64,000 nt of DNA from Methylococcaceae bacterium (GTDB taxonomy: Bacteria > Pseudomonadota > Gammaproteobacteria > Methylococcales > Methylomonadaceae), in NCBI GenBank assembly GCA_013140705.1, contig JABFSH010000019.1:25723-89722 (forward strand). The letters run 5' to 3'. A program made the translations under genes and the position numbers. Below the pieces are notes generated by a model. The model was not told the origin of the DNA, did not search any database, and saw only the letters and a program-made list of their open reading frames with translations. This document shows positions 54,959-63,946 of this stretch, piece by piece. Positions within the stretch are counted from its first letter, which is position 1; every line of letters starts with the position of its first letter.

Positions 54959-56059
54959 TTAATGAGGGCTTGCCAATTGATACTGCTCGGGAGCAACCGA
55001 CGTCGGTCGTTTCAGAATCAAATCCGCCATCAACTGCGCCGATGCGGGCCCCATCACCAAACCGTTGCGAAAATGCCCTGCGTTAATACTCAGGTTGCTG
55101 ATATCGGGATGCCTGTCGATATACGGAATACCTTGATCAGTGCCCGGTCTCAAACCCGCCCAGTGTTTAATCAGCGGATAATTTTTCAGAGCCGGCATCA
55201 AGTTCAGCGCGAATGCGTTCAATCGGTCTCTGGCCTCTTCGGATGTAGCTTTACTGAAATCGGTCAGTTCCACGGTACTTCCAGCCAAGATTTTTCCGTC
55301 CAGCCGAGGAATCAGGTATTGATCATCGTCGAGCACCATAAACGGGAGCGTATCCGGCTCAGCATCGAATAACAGCATCTGACCTTTAACGGGCATGATT
55401 TTCGGCGCATGTTTCGTTAATGTCGGTAATAAATGGCGAAATAATTGTCCGGTCCACGCACCGGCAGACAAAATCAACTCATTAACCGTCAGTCGAGTCG
55501 ATGCCGTCTCAATGGCTGTCACACGATTGCCGGTCAACACGATATTTGTCAATTCGGCATGTTCAATCAGATGGACACCTTTATTCAAGATGTCCTGTTT
55601 CAACGACTTGACCAGTCTGGGATTACGTGCCTGAGCAATGCCGGGCAGCCAAAGCGGCTGATCGGGCTGAGTATTGAATGCATGAAGCCTGTCTGAATCA
55701 GCAGTCTGGTATGAAATATCATACCTGTTACACCACGATACCGCCGTTTCAAAGTCCGGATTTTTCGTTATCAATAAACCGCAGGGATTCCACTCCGGGT
55801 CTATTGAAGACTCGTTTTTTAGTTGCGATGCCAAAGTCGGGTATAGTTTCAGGCTTTGCAGTGCCAGGCGAGAAATAGCGTCCGGCTGGCGCCAGGGATA
55901 CAAGGGTAATAAGATGCCGCCACCGGCCCACGATGACTCCTGCCCAACGGCATTTTTTTCAATCACCGTGACGGTTGCGCCAGCGAGAAGGAATTCGCGG
56001 GCCGTAAGCAGGGCAATAATGCCACCGCCAATAATGGTGATATCCGGGGTTTTGGTCAT
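54959..56059 (-). CDS. thiO: Glycine oxidase ThiO
   Basis: ThiO is an FAD enzyme that oxidises glycine to the imine used for the thiamine thiazole ring. The 366 aa product begins with the dinucleotide motif [21 protein letters not shown] near residues 8-28 (core GGGIIA), and has [25 protein letters not shown] near residue 300 and the FAD-contact [11 protein letters not shown] near residue 330. ATG 56059 is chosen because it directly precedes the FAD motif; GTG 56110 is possible. It is the first gene of the minus-strand run. thiG and thiS are absent here. I found no TPP riboswitch upstream. Confidence 0.9.
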   Translation of the reverse strand: MTKTPDITIIGGGIIALLTAREFLLAGATVTVIEKNAVGQESSWAGGGILLPLYPWRQPDAISRLALQSLKLYPTLASQLKNESSIDPEWNPCGLLITKNPDFETAVSWCNRYDISYQTADSDRLHAFNTQPDQPLWLPGIAQARNPRLVKSLKQDILNKGVHLIEHAELTNIVLTGNRVTAIETASTRLTVNELILSAGAWTGQLFRHLLPTLTKHAPKIMPVKGQMLLFDAEPDTLPFMVLDDDQYLIPRLDGKILAGSTVELTDFSKATSEEARDRLNAFALNLMPALKNYPLIKHWAGLRPGTDQGIPYIDRHPDISNLSINAGHFRNGLVMGPASAQLMADLILKRPTSVAPEQYQLASPH

Positions 56060-56242
56060 GAATGCCGAAATGGTAAGATGGGCGCTTGGCTGATTTTCTA
56101 TGTGGTCCACCTATTTTAACTTACCCTGACTGCGCCAAACAACAGAATCACCTGTTGCATCGGTTTTTAAATCCTGTAAAGACAGAACTAAACCCTTAGT
56201 TAACTGAAAAACTAATACTTGAACATTTAATTGCACGACATC

Positions 56243-56965
56243 ATGAAACGACTATTTAACAAAAGCTTTGTCACTAATTTAATTTCCGTTGTCATTATCG
56301 CAATCGGCTATCTTTGCCCGGTACAGCAGGAATTGGTCAAATCCATTGGCTTTTTTGCCCTGTCCGGGGCTATCACCAATTGGCTGGCCATTTACATGCT
56401 TTTTGAAAAAATCCCTTTTCTGTATGGTTCAGGCGTTATTCCAGAGCGTTTTGAAGAATTTAAATTTTCCATCAAAGCCTTAATGATGGAACAGTTTTTT
56501 ACGGTCGATAATATTGAACGATTTATTGAAACCGAGGAACAGCAAGGCAGCAAAATGCTGAATCTGGATCCTCTGCTCAACGCTGTCGATTATGACCGGA
56601 TCTATGAAGGCCTGGTTTCATCAATCATGGGCTCGTCCTTTGGCGGCATGCTGTTAATGATGGGCGGTGAAGAGGCATTGGCGCCATTGAAAACACCCTT
56701 CACGGAAAAAATGAAACTCACACTTTCCGAAATCGCCGAATCCGATCGCTTTAGAGACGCATTAAAACAAGGCCTTGATGCCCATAAAATTGGTATTGAT
56801 ATCATCGACAAAATCGAAATCGTTATCGACAAACGCCTGGGTCAGTTAACGCCTCAGATGGTAAAAGAGATGGTTCAGGCCATCATTCGTGAACATCTGG
56901 GCTGGCTGGTGGTTTGGGGCGGTATTTTTGGCGGCTTGATGGGCGCATTGTTTATTTTCGCCTGA
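56243..56965 (+). CDS. DUF445 membrane protein
   Basis: The 240 aa product belongs to DUF445 (YheB-like) proteins. It has a hydrophobic pair near the N-terminus (residues 9-28 and 33-55, including LSGAITNWLAIYMLFEKIP, the family hallmark) and a C-terminal hydrophobic helix in the last 20 residues. The middle is amphipathic helices, possibly membrane-lying. The function is unknown. ATG 56243 is preferred over TTG 56231. The stop overlaps the start of the hydrolase gene (TGATG). It is divergent from thiO. Confidence 0.82.
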   Translation: MKRLFNKSFVTNLISVVIIAIGYLCPVQQELVKSIGFFALSGAITNWLAIYMLFEKIPFLYGSGVIPERFEEFKFSIKALMMEQFFTVDNIERFIETEEQQGSKMLNLDPLLNAVDYDRIYEGLVSSIMGSSFGGMLLMMGGEEALAPLKTPFTEKMKLTLSEIAESDRFRDALKQGLDAHKIGIDIIDKIEIVIDKRLGQLTPQMVKEMVQAIIREHLGWLVVWGGIFGGLMGALFIFA

Positions 56966-57741
56966 TGGACGTTATGGACTTGGCTTTTGAAGAATTCGGC
57001 CATGCCGAAAACCCGCCGCTGATCATTCTGCACGGATTTTTAGCTTCTGCGCGCAACTGGCGCCACATCGCTCAAAAACTTGCGGCCCATTTTCATGTGT
57101 ATGTAGTGGATATGCGTAATCATGGCGCCTCACCCCATGCGCCCTTAATGGACTATCCGTCTATGGCAATCGATGTACTGGAATTTCTCAATCAGCGGGG
57201 CATCAAAAAGGCCAGTTTGATGGGTCACAGCATGGGCGGCAAGATTGCCATGTGGTTTGCGCTGAATTATCCCGATTGCCTGGACAAGCTCATTGTTGCC
57301 GATATTGCGCCCGTCAGCTATTCTCACAGCTTTAATGCCACCTTGGCGGCTTTGCAAGCGTTACCATTAGCTGAGATCAGTAATCGTAAACAGGCTGAAG
57401 TCTTGCTGGCTTCGACCATACCCGAGCTGAGTTACCGGCAGTTTTTATTGCAGAATCTGGTATTGATAGAGAGTCACTACCAGTGGCGCATCAATCTGGA
57501 CATTTTTTATCGCATGGCACCGAATATCGCCGCCTTCCCGAATTGTGGCCATCTGCCTCCCTGCCAAAATAAAACGCTATTTGTTGCCGGAAAGGACTCT
57601 AATTTTGTCAAGGCCGATGCAATTTATCCCTCGTTTCCCACTGCCCAGCTGACATTCATTCCCGACGCAGGTCATTGGCTGCACGTACAAGAGCCAGCCG
57701 TCTTCATTGAGCACATCGAAAATTTTTTACGACATGCCTAA
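56965..57741 (+). CDS. Alpha/beta-fold hydrolase (YbfF-like esterase)
   Basis: This 258 aa cytosolic hydrolase acts on esters or thioesters. The oxyanion loop is LHGFLASARNW near residue 20, the nucleophile elbow is GHSMGG near residue 85, and the catalytic histidine is in DAGHWLHVQEP near the C-terminus. The acidic residue is in AGKDSNF. The pattern matches YbfF and related acyl-CoA esterases. The start overlaps the stop of the preceding gene; a second ATG nine bases on is also possible. The substrate is unknown. Confidence 0.9.
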   Translation: MDVMDLAFEEFGHAENPPLIILHGFLASARNWRHIAQKLAAHFHVYVVDMRNHGASPHAPLMDYPSMAIDVLEFLNQRGIKKASLMGHSMGGKIAMWFALNYPDCLDKLIVADIAPVSYSHSFNATLAALQALPLAEISNRKQAEVLLASTIPELSYRQFLLQNLVLIESHYQWRINLDIFYRMAPNIAAFPNCGHLPPCQNKTLFVAGKDSNFVKADAIYPSFPTAQLTFIPDAGHWLHVQEPAVFIEHIENFLRHA

Positions 57742-57793
57742 ATAAAAATCGGTAACTGCCGATAAAACCACCAGCAGTTACAGGTTTTCCACT

Positions 57794-58375
57794 ATGAATA
57801 TGCCCACGCGATTATTTGCACTATTTTTTTTGCTGACCAGTACCACGCAAAGCCTGGCCGATTCTTTCCAGGCGCCCATGCAACAGGCCCACTGGGAGTT
57901 TCAGAAAACCGCAAATGCCTGTTATTTAATACAGCAGATTCCTTTGTACGGCAGTGCGGACTTTGTTCATAAAGCCGGCGAAGCGCTTAGATTTTCGATA
58001 CAAGAGCAACGACGCAAGGCGCAGATCATCAAGGCTTCGTTAAAAATCATGCCGGCGCCATGGATTCACGACGTGATTGCATCACGGGACTATCCCGTTT
58101 ATCTCGACAACTCTGATATAGGTGGTTACGGGCAACTCTCCGTCTACGGGGCGGCGGCAGAGGCTATGATTGATGGCCTTTTAATGGGGAACAACCCTAC
58201 CTTTGTTTATATTCGGGATGCCCCCGTGTTGAATCTTGAGGAAACACGGGTCGCTGTATCGGCCATTAAATTTATGAAAAGCTATAAAGCCTTCTCGACC
58301 TGCCGTGAAACTTTAGTACCAACTCTTCGGCAAAACCACGCTTCGCTCAGCCGAAAATCCAGGCATCGAGGGTAA
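57794..58375 (+). CDS. Exported protein with a MotY N-terminal-like domain, lacking the OmpA domain
   Basis: The 193 aa product has a signal peptide (residues 1-22, ending LA). Its body resembles the N-terminal beta-domain of MotY, the flagellar stator protein: QQAHWEFQKTANACYLIQQIPLYGSADFVHKAGEALRFSI contains the W, C and PLYG landmarks seen in MotY. MotY then has an OmpA-type peptidoglycan domain; here the remaining 60 residues (LNLEETRVAVSAIKFMKSY, STCRET) do not match it, so this is a stand-alone version. No flagellar genes are nearby. The assignment is by pattern recognition. Confidence 0.65.
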   Translation: MNMPTRLFALFFLLTSTTQSLADSFQAPMQQAHWEFQKTANACYLIQQIPLYGSADFVHKAGEALRFSIQEQRRKAQIIKASLKIMPAPWIHDVIASRDYPVYLDNSDIGGYGQLSVYGAAAEAMIDGLLMGNNPTFVYIRDAPVLNLEETRVAVSAIKFMKSYKAFSTCRETLVPTLRQNHASLSRKSRHRG

Positions 58376-58380
58376 ATAAA

Positions 58381-59055
58381 TCAGGACATACTCATCTTGA
58401 GCGCTGCTGCCGTTGGCCACGGCGCCAAAACCAGCGTAAGCAGCAATATCGCAATCAGGATATTGATTTGTGCATGAATAGGCAAGCCACTACCCGCCAT
58501 GTCCACCGCATTACTGGCGAAAATCAAAACCGGCACATACAGCGGTAATACCAGCAAAGACAAAATCATGCCACCTCGGCGCAAACCCACCGTTAAAGCG
58601 ACACCTATCGCGCCAATCAAGCTAAGCACGGGCGTACCCAGCAGCAGCGTCAACAACAAAATGCCAATGGATTGGCTGGGTAATCCCAGAAAAATCGCCA
58701 GCAACGGGGCAATAATCAATAAGGGCAATCCGGTTACCAGCCAGTGCGCAATGATTTTCCCCAAAACAAGCACAGAGGCTGGATGAGGGCTCAACAGAAT
58801 CTGCTCCAATGAACCATCATCAAAATCCGAGCGAAACAGGCTATCCAAAGACAACATCGCCGCCAATAATGCCGATACCCAGATGATTCCTGGCGCTATA
58901 GCACTCAGAAGCTGTGGCTGCGCGCCGATTCCTAATGGAAAAAGCGTAATAACCAAAACAAAAAATAACAGTGGATTGGCGATCTCGGATCGTCTGCGCA
59001 GAGCAAGCACCAAATCGCGTCTGATAATGGCAAAAAAAGCGTTAGTCAAAGACAT
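58381..59055 (-). CDS. ccmB: Haem exporter permease CcmB
   Basis: CcmB is the inner-membrane subunit of the CcmAB transporter of cytochrome c maturation system I, which frees haem-loaded CcmE. The 224 aa product has six hydrophobic helices. Landmarks are RRDLVLALRRRSEIANPLLFF at the N-terminus, FRSDFDDGSLEQILLSPHP near residue 73 and LTVGLRRGGMILSLLVLPLYVP near residue 150. It begins one base inside the ccmA stop region. The rest of the ccm set is not in this window, so ccmC-I must lie elsewhere. The periplasmic cytochromes encoded here (SoxX, SoxA, peroxidase) depend on this pathway. Confidence 0.93.
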   Translation of the reverse strand: MSLTNAFFAIIRRDLVLALRRRSEIANPLLFFVLVITLFPLGIGAQPQLLSAIAPGIIWVSALLAAMLSLDSLFRSDFDDGSLEQILLSPHPASVLVLGKIIAHWLVTGLPLLIIAPLLAIFLGLPSQSIGILLLTLLLGTPVLSLIGAIGVALTVGLRRGGMILSLLVLPLYVPVLIFASNAVDMAGSGLPIHAQINILIAILLLTLVLAPWPTAAALKMSMS

Positions 59056-59678
59056 CAGGATAAAGGGATATGTTGAATCTCAACACCTTGCAAATTGATA
59101 TCATGGTGCGAGGTAAGTACGATCATGCCACCGTTTGTACAGTGTTCGACCATTAAAGATTCTATCAGGGCAATGCCTTGCTTATCCAGCGACGTAAACG
59201 GCTCATCCAGAATCCAGACAATAGTGTGAGTTATCAGCAAGCGCGCCAGTGATAGCCGTCGCTTTTGACCGGCAGACAGCGACTGAACCAAGGCATCGTC
59301 ATAGCCGGTCAATTTAACTTTATCCAGAGCTTGTTGAATCGAGTAGTGCCCGGCGCTACTGAGTGCTAACGACACTTTCAGGTTTTCGTGCACGGTCAGC
59401 TCTTTTTTTATGCCATCCATATGGCCCACATAAGCCATGTCTGCATAATATTGGCTACCGCTAATTCCCTCACCGCACCAACGTACATCGCCTGCATCGG
59501 GTTCTCTAAAGCCACATAAAATGCGCAGCAATGAGGTTTTTCCGCTGCCATTCTTGCCCTCCAGCAACAAGACTTGGCCTGGTTTCAGACTGAAATCCAG
59601 TTCCTCGAATAAGATCCTGTCGTCGCGCATGCAACTTAGGCGCACGCCTTCAAGTAAAGTAGTTGATGGTTCTGTCAT
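59055..59678 (-). CDS. ccmA: Haem exporter ATP-binding protein CcmA
   Basis: CcmA is the ATPase of the CcmAB complex. The 207 aa product has Walker A EGKNGSGKTSLLRIL near residue 38, signature QSLSAGQKRRLSLARLL, Walker B IVWILDEPFTSLD, and the switch histidine in LTSHHDINL. CcmA is usually about 205 aa. Its ATG overlaps the rlmB stop by four bases and its stop touches the ccmB start, so rlmB-ccmA-ccmB is one unit. Confidence 0.94.
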   Translation of the reverse strand: MTEPSTTLLEGVRLSCMRDDRILFEELDFSLKPGQVLLLEGKNGSGKTSLLRILCGFREPDAGDVRWCGEGISGSQYYADMAYVGHMDGIKKELTVHENLKVSLALSSAGHYSIQQALDKVKLTGYDDALVQSLSAGQKRRLSLARLLITHTIVWILDEPFTSLDKQGIALIESLMVEHCTNGGMIVLTSHHDINLQGVEIQHIPLS

Positions 59679-60427
59679 GAGTTGGTCGAGAATTGTCGCT
59701 GCCGAGTTATTTCATAAAGTAGCACACCGGTAGCGACCGAAAGGTTCAGGCTCTCTACCTGTCCCAGCATCGGCAATTTAACCAGCATATCGCATTGCTC
59801 GCGGGTCAGGCGTCTAAGTCCCTTGCCTTCAGCCCCGACAACCAGAGCCAGCGGGACGGTAAAGTCCGTTTGATACGCCGTCTGCGTTGCCTCGCCTGCA
59901 GTCCCCATCACCCAAAGCCCCTGTTCTTTGAGCCAGCGCAAGGTTCGGGACAAATTGGTGACCTGATATACCGGCACCGTTTCTGCGGCGCCACTGGCCA
60001 CTTTACAGACCGTCGGCGTTATGCCGGTTGCATTGTCCTTGGTTATTATAACACCGTGTGCGCCGACCGCATCGGCGGTTCTGAGGCAAGCACCGAGATT
60101 ATGCGGATCCTGTACGTTATCCAATACTAAAAACAAGGCCATGCCGGATATGTTTTCCATGGCAGTTTTTAGCTCGCTTTCGGATAATTCACCAGGCATA
60201 GCGATTTCGATCACCACGCCCTGATGATTACTGCCGTCGGCCAATCGATCCAGCTTTTTTCTGTCCACTTTTTCCGGCTCTATGCCCAGATCCAGCAAGG
60301 CTTCAATGATCGGCTTCAAACGCTGATCCTGGCGCTGCGCATCCATCCACGCTTTGCTGATTTTTTGCGGCGCATAATCCAGGGCCGCCTGCACAGAGTG
60401 CAGGCCAAATACTTTGTTTAGCTTCAT
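59675..60427 (-). CDS. rlmB: 23S rRNA (guanosine-2251-2'-O)-methyltransferase RlmB
   Basis: RlmB methylates the ribose of G2251 in 23S rRNA. The 250 aa product has the N-terminal RNA-binding domain (KVFGLHSVQAAL) and the SPOUT knot. Motif 1 is VLDNVQDPHNLGACLRTADA near residue 103, motif 2 is LVVGAEGKGLRRLTREQCD, and motif 3 is LPMLGQVESLNLSVATGV. The ATG at 60427 lies 76 bases downstream of hicA on the same strand. Its stop overlaps ccmA. The often-adjacent rnr gene is 0.7 kb upstream, with a hicBA module inserted between. Confidence 0.96.
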   Translation of the reverse strand: MKLNKVFGLHSVQAALDYAPQKISKAWMDAQRQDQRLKPIIEALLDLGIEPEKVDRKKLDRLADGSNHQGVVIEIAMPGELSESELKTAMENISGMALFLVLDNVQDPHNLGACLRTADAVGAHGVIITKDNATGITPTVCKVASGAAETVPVYQVTNLSRTLRWLKEQGLWVMGTAGEATQTAYQTDFTVPLALVVGAEGKGLRRLTREQCDMLVKLPMLGQVESLNLSVATGVLLYEITRQRQFSTNS

Positions 60428-60503
60428 TGTTTACATAGTTCGTTTCGATTTTTAGGAGGCTTCAAGAAAGCATTCTCACTGGATCAGTGCAAAAAAACTC
60501 AAA

Positions 60504-60725
60504 TCAAGAAGCAAGAGCCGAAAGGAATTCTTCAGCAGATACACCAGTCTGTCGAAGTAAACCAGCCAATGTACCAATTTTGACTTCTTTATGATTCAGT
60601 ACGACACAACCGACACTTCCCCGCCGTAACAGGACATGACTTCCGCTCTGCCTAATTCGAACAAATCCAAGAATATCAAGTGTGCGGATTATTTGCGCAC
60701 CTGAAAGATGTGGCAGCTTAGGCAT
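60504..60725 (-). CDS. hicA: HicA-type toxin (mRNA interferase)
   Basis: HicA toxins are small double-stranded-RNA-binding-fold ribonucleases that cut mRNA when not held by HicB. The 73 aa product has GFVRIRQSGSHVLLRR with the catalytic histidine H30, and VNHK-like VLNHKEVKIGTLAGLLRQTG, the typical family end. The start overlaps the hicB stop by eight bases. It sits between rnr and rlmB, genes that are often neighbours, so it looks like an acquired module. Confidence 0.92.
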   Translation of the reverse strand: MPKLPHLSGAQIIRTLDILGFVRIRQSGSHVLLRRGSVGCVVLNHKEVKIGTLAGLLRQTGVSAEEFLSALAS

Positions 60726-60927
60726 GTGTCGGTACAGTAAATGAGGTGACCAGCGAAGTTCTCGATACCGTCAATGAAAATTCTTCCAAGTCCAAAGCCG
60801 TAGCTTCTTGCAGGTTTTCCAGTGCCTCTTCAATGGATTCGCCCTGAGTTGTTGTGCCCGTTTCAGGATTAAGCGCAACGAAACCGCCTTCTTCGGCATA
60901 TGTAAAAACAGCTGTGAGTTGCATCAT
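60718..60927 (-). CDS. hicB: HicB-type antitoxin
   Basis: HicB blocks HicA and usually represses the operon. The 69 aa product contains the short HicB domain: LTAVFTYAEEGGFVALNPETG, then TQGESIEEALENLQEATALDLE. It ends without an obvious DNA-binding domain, so it belongs to the short type. ATG 60927 is chosen because AGGAGA lies six bases upstream; ATG 60924 is nearly equivalent. The antitoxin gene comes first, with the toxin overlapping its end. Confidence 0.9.
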   Translation of the reverse strand: MMQLTAVFTYAEEGGFVALNPETGTTTQGESIEEALENLQEATALDLEEFSLTVSRTSLVTSFTVPTHA

Positions 60928-61150
60928 TTTTCTCCTACCCAAAACTCATGATATCTGGTTATGAGTCGATTTAATTTAGAACAATATCGTATTGACTGAT
61001 TACGGACAACTTTAAGCTAAAGTGGCATATCTCTCAAGTTACCGTTATGATGACATACTGAAAAGCCCCATGTGGATAGCCGGCATCCAGAAAGCAAATC
61101 CGTGACTTGTAATATGTTTACTTCATGGAACACAGCCCAAAGCCTCACCT

Positions 61151-63418
61151 TTACTTCCGTCTCTTTTTTGCAGGCTTGCTCGAAATTTCTGGTTTACTCG
61201 ACTTTGCTTTTTTTACTGCACCCTGTTTTTTGACGAGTTCAAAATCAATCTTTTTTTCGTCCAGATCGACCCGAGACACCAACACCTTAACCCGATCACC
61301 CAATCGGAAACAGGTATTGGTGCGTTCACCTTTCAACTGATGACTGACAGGGTCAAAATGAAAGTAATCCTGACCAAGATTACTGATATGAACCAGACCT
61401 TCCACATAAATCTCGGCGAGTTCCACAAAAAAGCCGAACGATGTCACTGCGGAAATAATGCCGTCAAACTCTTCTCCCACCTTATCCATCATGTACTCGC
61501 ATTTAAGCCAGCTGACGACATCACGTGTTGCATCATCGGCCCGACGTTCCTTGGCCGAGCACTGTTCACCCAGTGTGATCATTTCGGGAACACCATAACA
61601 AAAGCTGGCCACCGATTTACTCTGTAAGCAATGTCGGATCGCACGATGTACCAACAGGTCGGGATAACGACGGATCGGCGAGGTAAAGTGTGTATAAGCC
61701 TCCAGCGCCAGGCCGAAATGACCTTTTGTATCCGGACTGTAAACGGCTTGCGACATCGAGCGCAGTAATACCGTCTGAATCAGATGTGCGTCCGGCCTGC
61801 CTTTAATCGATTCTACCAAATGCATGTAGTCCAGCGGAGTCGGCTGCGGGCCTCCACCTAATTTCAGCCCGAGCTCGCCCAAAAATGTTTTCAGATTGAA
61901 CAATTTATCTGCACTAGGCCCCTCATGAATCCGTAACAACCTGGGCATTTTTTTAGCATTTAAATACCGTGCAGCGGCGCTATTGGCCGCTATCATAAAC
62001 TCCTCGATCAGTTTATGGGCATCGTTTCGCTCGGTAGGAACGATTTTTTCAATTTTACGCTCCTTCCCGAAGATAATTTTGGTTTCCTGCGTATCGAAAT
62101 CCATGGCGCCACGCAGTTCACGACTGATACGCATGGCTTGATAAAGTGCATAGAGATCCTGTAAATGCGGCAACAAGGCTTTGTATTTTTTAGCCAGCAC
62201 CTTATCACCATCCACCAGCATTTTTGCTACGTCGGTGTAGGTTAAGCGAGCATGAGAATTCATCACTGCTTCGAAAAACCGAGCCCGGCTGACCACTCCC
62301 TGATGATCGATCAACAGCTCGCAAACCATGCACAAACGATCGACCTGCGGATTCAGCGAACATAAACCGTTCGACAAAATTTCTGGTAGCATTGGAATCA
62401 CTTGTTCGGGAAAATACACCGAGGTACTGCGATTTTTCGCTTCGCGATCCAGCGCAGAATCCAATTTGACGTAGTGAGACACATCCGCGATGGCAACCAG
62501 CAATTTCCAGCCGTTGGGCGTTTTTTTGCAAAACACGGCATCATCAAAATCGCGAGCATCTTCGCCATCGATCGTCACCAAAGGTAAGTCGCGCAGATCG
62601 ACCCGATCAACCTTCGCTGATTCCGGCACTTCCGGGCTTAATGGTTTGATTTCCAGTAATAGTTCATCCGGCCATTGATGTGGCAACTCATAAGATCGTA
62701 TGGCCATCTGTATTTCCATACCCGGTGCCAGATGGTCACCCAAAACCTCAATCACTCGTCCAATCGGTTGCCTGACTTTGGTCGGTTGTTCAACAATTTC
62801 AACTATGACAATTTGTCCTTTTTTGGCTTTAGCTGAGCCGCCTTTCTGAATCAGGACGTTTTGTGCAATATTTTTTATGTCGGGCACGACGTAACTGAAG
62901 CCATCTTCCTTAAAATACCGGCCAACAACCTGACTGGTATTGCGCTCCAGAATTTCAACAACAGCGCCTTCCCTGCGTCCTTTTTTATCAATACCGGCAA
63001 CACGCACCAGGGCTCTGTCATTATGCAGCAAAGAATTCATCTCTCTGGGCGATAAAAACAGATCATCCGAGCCATCATCAGGTTTTATAAAGCCAAAGCC
63101 ATCCGCATGACCAATCACCCGTCCAGCAATTAAATTCTTGTTATTCACCAGACAATACTGCTGTGCTCGATTAAACAATAACTGCCCGTCGCGCTCCATG
63201 GCACGGAGACGACGCCGCAATGCTTCAAGCTGTTCTTCGGATGCCAGCGAAAACGCCTCCGAAATATCGACACGGCGCAACGGCTTGCCGCTGTGCTCAA
63301 TTAGTTGAAGAATATGTTCTCGACTGGGAATGGGATTTTCATATTTTTCAGCTTCGCGCTGCGCGTAAGGATCTTTTGTTGAACTAAAACCGGCGGGTTT
63401 TTTCGACTTTGATGTCAT
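61151..63418 (-). CDS. rnr: Ribonuclease R
   Basis: RNase R is a processive 3'-5' exoribonuclease that can degrade structured RNA. The 755 aa product has an N-terminal winged helix (EHILQLIEHSGKPLRR, near residues 33-48), cold-shock domains, and the RNB catalytic centre TIDGEDARDFDDAV near residue 285 with the metal-binding aspartates. The RNB domain continues to HFTSPIRRYPDLLVHR, an S1 domain follows (GIISAVTSFGFFVEL), and the tail is a Lys-rich stretch ending KKRRK. The length is near that of E. coli (813 aa), with a shorter tail. It is divergent from tRNA-Leu. Confidence 0.96.
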   Translation of the reverse strand: MTSKSKKPAGFSSTKDPYAQREAEKYENPIPSREHILQLIEHSGKPLRRVDISEAFSLASEEQLEALRRRLRAMERDGQLLFNRAQQYCLVNNKNLIAGRVIGHADGFGFIKPDDGSDDLFLSPREMNSLLHNDRALVRVAGIDKKGRREGAVVEILERNTSQVVGRYFKEDGFSYVVPDIKNIAQNVLIQKGGSAKAKKGQIVIVEIVEQPTKVRQPIGRVIEVLGDHLAPGMEIQMAIRSYELPHQWPDELLLEIKPLSPEVPESAKVDRVDLRDLPLVTIDGEDARDFDDAVFCKKTPNGWKLLVAIADVSHYVKLDSALDREAKNRSTSVYFPEQVIPMLPEILSNGLCSLNPQVDRLCMVCELLIDHQGVVSRARFFEAVMNSHARLTYTDVAKMLVDGDKVLAKKYKALLPHLQDLYALYQAMRISRELRGAMDFDTQETKIIFGKERKIEKIVPTERNDAHKLIEEFMIAANSAAARYLNAKKMPRLLRIHEGPSADKLFNLKTFLGELGLKLGGGPQPTPLDYMHLVESIKGRPDAHLIQTVLLRSMSQAVYSPDTKGHFGLALEAYTHFTSPIRRYPDLLVHRAIRHCLQSKSVASFCYGVPEMITLGEQCSAKERRADDATRDVVSWLKCEYMMDKVGEEFDGIISAVTSFGFFVELAEIYVEGLVHISNLGQDYFHFDPVSHQLKGERTNTCFRLGDRVKVLVSRVDLDEKKIDFELVKKQGAVKKAKSSKPEISSKPAKKRRK

Positions 63419-63706
63419 CTAAATAATTAATTGGAATGTTAAATGGTTAACTCAACTGAATAAAAACTCGAAATGCACACAATACCCATGCTAAAGTCAT
63501 ATGATACATGCTTTAGAGACCGTATGGCATTGAATAAAAAATTTGTTCGCAACATCGTGATTCCAACCTTTATCGCGCCAACAACCGTGTCAGACAGGAT
63601 AAATCACTATAAACATCACAAACAAGAAAAGCATTATGCCTGATTGACAAAAGCATGTTGAATCTGTATATTTCGCGCTCACTTTCAAGCTTTTAAAGCT
63701 TCACCT
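63419..63706. other. Intergenic region between rnr and tRNA-Leu
   Basis: This 288-bp interval carries the rnr leader (minus strand) and the tRNA promoter at 63644-63672. I recognise no other feature. Confidence 0.5.
63644..63672 (+). promoter_or_regulatory. Sigma-70 promoter of tRNA-Leu
   Basis: TTGACA (63644-63649) and TATATT (63667-63672) are separated by 17 bases, the ideal spacing. Transcription should begin near 63679, some 28 bases before the tRNA. A GC-rich stretch CGCGCTC follows the -10 box, as in stringently controlled promoters. Confidence 0.85.
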
Positions 63707-63793
63707 GCCGAGGTGGTGAAATTGGTAGACACGCTAGCTTCAGGTGCTAGTGGGGGAAACTCCGTGAAGGTTCAAGTCCTTTCCTCGGTACCA
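63707..63793 (+). tRNA. tRNA-Leu (anticodon CAG)
   Basis: An 87-base tRNA. The acceptor GCCGAGG pairs with CCTCGGT (G-U at the first pair), followed by A and an encoded CCA. The D-arm region is GGTGGTGAAATTGGTAGACACG; the anticodon stem CTAGC/GCTAG encloses TTCAGGT, giving anticodon CAG. A long variable arm and the T-loop TTCAAGT are present, as in class II leucine tRNAs. Confidence 0.95.
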
Positions 63794-63794
63794 T

Positions 63795-63813
63795 GTACTT
63801 ACGTAGTAAGTAC
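63795..63813 (+). terminator. Hairpin directly after tRNA-Leu
   Basis: GTACTTAC and GTAAGTAC are exact complements around GTA, followed by GTATATAAAAATTTT. It is a likely terminator or processing signal just past the CCA. Confidence 0.6.
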
Positions 63814-63922
63814 GTATATAAAAATTTTCATAACATATTGTAACTAGAGTACTTATTATTAAATCTTAATAAGTAGAGCCACTTGCAAAATTATCCAATG
63901 GTAACCGGAGTAAGTTAATAAA

Positions 63923-63946
63923 GGCTCCTGAAAAGCCGGTTTTTTT
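63923..63946 (+). terminator. Weak terminator-like hairpin near the window end
   Basis: GGCT (63923-63926) and AGCC (63934-63937) form a short stem followed by GG and seven Ts. No gene is recognised between 63814 and 64000. Confidence 0.4.

Noticed and set aside
56060..56242. TPP riboswitch upstream of the thiO-led run
   Set aside because: No CTGAGA-type thi-box or matching helices were found on the minus strand here. A covariance search would settle it.
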